DNA from: Paenibacillus mucilaginosus 3016
GTDB taxonomy: Bacteria; Bacillota; Bacilli; Paenibacillales; NBRC-103111
NCBI RefSeq assembly: GCF_000250655.1
Contig: NC_016935.1
Location: 6,652,001 to 6,716,000, forward strand
Length of the DNA stretch: 64,000 nucleotides
Direction of reading: 5' to 3'
The notes beneath the pieces are model-generated. The model saw only the letters and a program-made list of their open reading frames with translations, made no database searches and was not told the origin of the DNA. This document shows, piece after piece, positions 61,646 through 64,000 of this stretch (position 1 is the first letter of the stretch; every line of letters starts with the position of its first letter). Position numbers and translations under genes: made by a program.

Positions 61646-63670
61646 TTACGCAAAAAACTTCTGAACGACGCGCTCCGCGATCTTCTCCGGCGTGAAGCCG
61701 TACTCGGAGATCACTTTATCCGGCTTGGAGGACGCGCCGAACTGCTTGATGCCGACGGCAAACCCTTCGCCGCCAAGGACTTCATCCCAGCCGGACGGGT
61801 ATGCCATCTCGATCGCCACACGCGCCTTCACGCCCGGCAGGATGACCTCGTCGCGGTATTCCTGCGGCTGACGCTCGAACAACTCGCGGCTCGGCATCGA
61901 AACGACGCGCGCCTTGATGTTCCGGGCAGCCAACGTTTCTTTGACCTTCAGCGCCAGGGATACTTCGGAACCGGTCGCCACGAGCTGCACGTCCGGAGCA
62001 CCGCCCTCGGCGTCGGACAGCACATAAGCGCCGCGGTGGATGTTCGCCGCCGCCAGCTCGCGGGTGCCTTCGAGCACCGGCAGGTTCTGGCGGGACAGCG
62101 CCATCACATACGGGCCTTCCGCCGCTTCAACCGCATAGCGGTAAGCCGCGGACGTCTCGTTCGCATCGGCCGGACGGAACAGCGTCAGATCCGGGATCAG
62201 ACGCATCGACGGGATCTGTTCGATCGGCTGGTGCGTCGGGCCGTCTTCGCCGACCGCGATGCTGTCGTGCGTGAAGACGTAGATCGCCGGCACCTTCATC
62301 AGCGCCGACAGACGGATCGCGCCGCGCAGGTAATCGCTGAATACGAGGAACGTGCCGCAGTAAGCGCGCAGGCCGCCGTGCAGCAGCATGCCGTTCACCG
62401 CCGCGCCCATTGCGAACTCACGTACGCCGAACCAGAGGTTGCGGCCCGCATAGTTCTTCGCGCTGAAGGCATCTTCGCCGTTCAGTGCCGTCAGGTTCGA
62501 CGAAGCAAGGTCGGCCGAGCCGCCGATGAAGTTAGGGATGCCCTTCGCCAGCGCGTTCAGCGCCTTGCCCGAAGCCGTACGGGTCGAGATCGCCCCGTCT
62601 TCCGGCGAGAAGACCGGCAGGTGTGCATCCCAGCCCTCCGGCAGCTCGCCGCTTACAGCCGACTTGAGCTGCTGCGCAAGCTCAGGATAAGCCAGAGCAT
62701 AGCCGCTCCACAGCTTCTCCCACTCGAGCTCTTCCGCGCTCCAGCGCTGCTGCAGCTCCGCGAAGTGGGACGTTACCGCTTCCGGCACGTAGAAGTCCGG
62801 CTCGAGCGGCCAGCCGAGCGCTTCCTTCGTCAGGCGCAGCTCTTCCTTGCCGAGCGGGGAGCCGTGCGTACCGCCGTGGCCGCCTTTGCCCGCTTTGTTC
62901 GGGGAGCCGTAGCCGATCGTCGTCTTGATCTCGATCAGGGTCGGACGGGACAGATCCGCCCGGCCTTCCTCGATCGCCTGGGCGATCGCTTCGATGTTGT
63001 TCTCTTCTTCCACGCGCAGGTACTGCCAGCCGTAGGACTCATAACGCGCCTTGACGCTCTCGGAGAAGCTCATGCTGAGCTCGCCGTCGAGCGAAATATC
63101 GTTCGAATCGTACAGCACGATGAGCTTGCCGAGCTTGAGGTGGCCCGCCAGCGAAGAGGCTTCGCCGGAGATGCCTTCCATCAGGTCGCCGTCGCCGCAG
63201 ATGGAGTAGGTGTAATGATCGACTACCGGATAGCCTTCTTTGTTGTACACCGCACTCATGTGCGCTTCCGCCATCGCCATACCGACAGCCATCGCCACGC
63301 CCTGGCCGAGCGGACCGGTCGTCGCTTCCACGCCGTCCGTGTGGCCGTATTCCGGGTGGCCCGGCGTCCGGCTGCCCCACTGGCGGAACTGCTTCAGGTC
63401 CTCCAGGGTCACGTCATAGCCGGTCAGGTGCAGCAGCGAGTACAGCAGCATCGAGCCGTGGCCGGCCGACAGCACGAACCGGTCGCGGTTCACCCATTTC
63501 GGGTTCGCCGGGTTGTGCTTCAGGAAACGGCTCCAGAGCGTGTACGCCATTGGCGCCGCGCCCATCGGCATGCCGGGGTGACCCATGCCCGCCTTCTCTA
63601 CGGCGTCGATGGTCAGGGTGCGGATCGTGTTAATGCTCAGATGTTCAACCGAAGTATCTACGGTAATCAA
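61646..63670 (-). CDS. tkt: Transketolase
   Basis: 674 aa, full length. Thiamine diphosphate motif GDGDLMEGISGEASSLAGH ... DSNDIS (about 155-190), N-terminal GHPGMPMGAAPMAYTLW and FVLSAGHGSMLLYSLLHLTG, pyrimidine-domain His in HDSIAVGEDGPTHQPIEQ. It moves two-carbon units between ketoses and aldoses in the pentose phosphate pathway. Transaldolase follows 114 nt downstream. Upstream is a divergent LysR gene that may control it. Start ATG 63670. Confidence 0.98.
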   Translation of the reverse strand: MITVDTSVEHLSINTIRTLTIDAVEKAGMGHPGMPMGAAPMAYTLWSRFLKHNPANPKWVNRDRFVLSAGHGSMLLYSLLHLTGYDVTLEDLKQFRQWGSRTPGHPEYGHTDGVEATTGPLGQGVAMAVGMAMAEAHMSAVYNKEGYPVVDHYTYSICGDGDLMEGISGEASSLAGHLKLGKLIVLYDSNDISLDGELSMSFSESVKARYESYGWQYLRVEEENNIEAIAQAIEEGRADLSRPTLIEIKTTIGYGSPNKAGKGGHGGTHGSPLGKEELRLTKEALGWPLEPDFYVPEAVTSHFAELQQRWSAEELEWEKLWSGYALAYPELAQQLKSAVSGELPEGWDAHLPVFSPEDGAISTRTASGKALNALAKGIPNFIGGSADLASSNLTALNGEDAFSAKNYAGRNLWFGVREFAMGAAVNGMLLHGGLRAYCGTFLVFSDYLRGAIRLSALMKVPAIYVFTHDSIAVGEDGPTHQPIEQIPSMRLIPDLTLFRPADANETSAAYRYAVEAAEGPYVMALSRQNLPVLEGTRELAAANIHRGAYVLSDAEGGAPDVQLVATGSEVSLALKVKETLAARNIKARVVSMPSRELFERQPQEYRDEVILPGVKARVAIEMAYPSGWDEVLGGEGFAVGIKQFGASSKPDKVISEYGFTPEKIAERVVQKFFA

Positions 63671-63785
63671 GTCATCGCCCTCCCAGGTGCATTGTCAACT
63701 TTTTCTCCCTTCATTATAATAAAGACCATGCTTATATACGTAATCGATATCTTGAATACTTGCTATAGAGGGTGTCTATATCCAT
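63671..63785. promoter_or_regulatory. Divergent promoter region of tkt and a LysR-type gene
   Basis: 115 AT-rich nt. ATATACGTAATCGATAT (63731-63747) is an imperfect dyad of the T-N11-A kind that LysR regulators often bind. Individual promoters cannot be fixed by eye. Confidence 0.45.
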
Positions 63786-64000
63786 ATGATCAACTTTGAG
63801 CTGTATAAAGTGTTCTACCTCACCGCCCGCTCCGGCAGCCTGTCGAAAGCCGCCAAGGAGCTCTATATCACGCAGCCGAGCGTCAGCCATTCGATCAAGC
63901 TGCTCGAGGAAGGCCTCGGCCTGCAGCTCTTCGCCCGCACCTCCCGCGGCGTGGAGCTGACGAAGGAGGGCGGCGTGCTCTACACGTACATCGAGCAGGC
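63786..64000 (+). CDS. LysR-family transcriptional regulator (C-terminus beyond window)
   Basis: The first 71 residues are visible: MINFELYKVFYLTARSGSLS, then the LysR winged helix AAKELYITQPSVSHSIKLLE and FARTSRGVELTKEGGVLYTY. TAGAGGGTG precedes the ATG. Divergent from tkt; LysR proteins often control the neighbouring divergent gene. The effector domain lies off the right edge. Confidence 0.93.
   Translation, partial: MINFELYKVFYLTARSGSLSKAAKELYITQPSVSHSIKLLEEGLGLQLFARTSRGVELTKEGGVLYTYIEQ

Overview
The window (about 60% G+C) comes from an endospore-forming Firmicute and is best read as Paenibacillus, probably near the P. mucilaginosus group. The case rests on cotJABC, spoVAC-AD-AE with a DUF421 gene, Paenibacillus/Bacillus-type small proteins (DUF3231, DUF3243, CBO0543, DUF3891), AGGAGG ribosome binding sites and a secreted GH81 glucanase. 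The genus is an inference from gene content; no rRNA or other phylogenetic marker is present.

Layout. 1-1031: spore coat operon cotJA-cotJB-cotJC (minus; cotJC runs off the left edge). 1258-5697: MoxR ATPase, DUF58 and transglutaminase operon. 6013-8781: DUF421-spoVAC-spoVAD-spoVAE, for dipicolinate handling and germination. 8962-9427: two tiny membrane proteins. 9662-11576: a small unknown gene, a candidate structured RNA, an L,D-transpeptidase and a frameshifted acyltransferase. 11851-14166: a Crp/Fnr regulator, then a CheY-like regulator with a CheX-type partner. 14429-16859: a TPM/coiled-coil protein. 17145-21593: small accessory genes (methyltransferase, two GNATs, DUF3891, LacI-type regulator), several frameshifted. 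21600-23030: 1.4 kb without genes, packed with repeats and a 173-bp pyrimidine-rich tandem repeat. 23115-25964: secreted GH81-Fn3-CBM56 glucanase with a perfect cre palindrome upstream. 26506-30595: epimerase, DUF3231, two CBO0543 proteins, CE7 esterase. 30822-32810: chemoreceptor. 32976-37292: a bmrCD-type heterodimeric ABC exporter behind a leader peptide and intrinsic terminator. 37506-39195: an IS with a -1 frameshift window. 39307-41622: amino-acid (probably cystine) ABC importer. 41832-45734: MFS exporter, DUF3243, YdjM-like protein and a glycine-rich-domain-like protein. 46238-47720: an IS3 element sitting inside a repeat cluster. 48111-50662: small genes, a flavin-binding protein and a secreted glycerophosphodiesterase. 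50820-53477: BMP-type lipoprotein plus chemoreceptor. 53662-60496: hybrid kinase, CheR, CheB and response regulator-kinase cluster. 60875-63670: transaldolase and transketolase, with a divergent LysR gene at the right edge.

Two themes stand out. One is sensing: two chemoreceptors, a CheY/CheX-like pair and a multi-REC kinase with CheR/CheB partners. The other is regulated defence: the exporter operon has the architecture of antibiotic-responsive transcription attenuation.

A caution applies throughout. At least nine otherwise convincing genes carry single-step frameshifts, mostly +1, often in G/C or homopolymer runs. Either the assembly has base-insertion errors or the genome has many recent pseudogenes; the sequence alone cannot decide.
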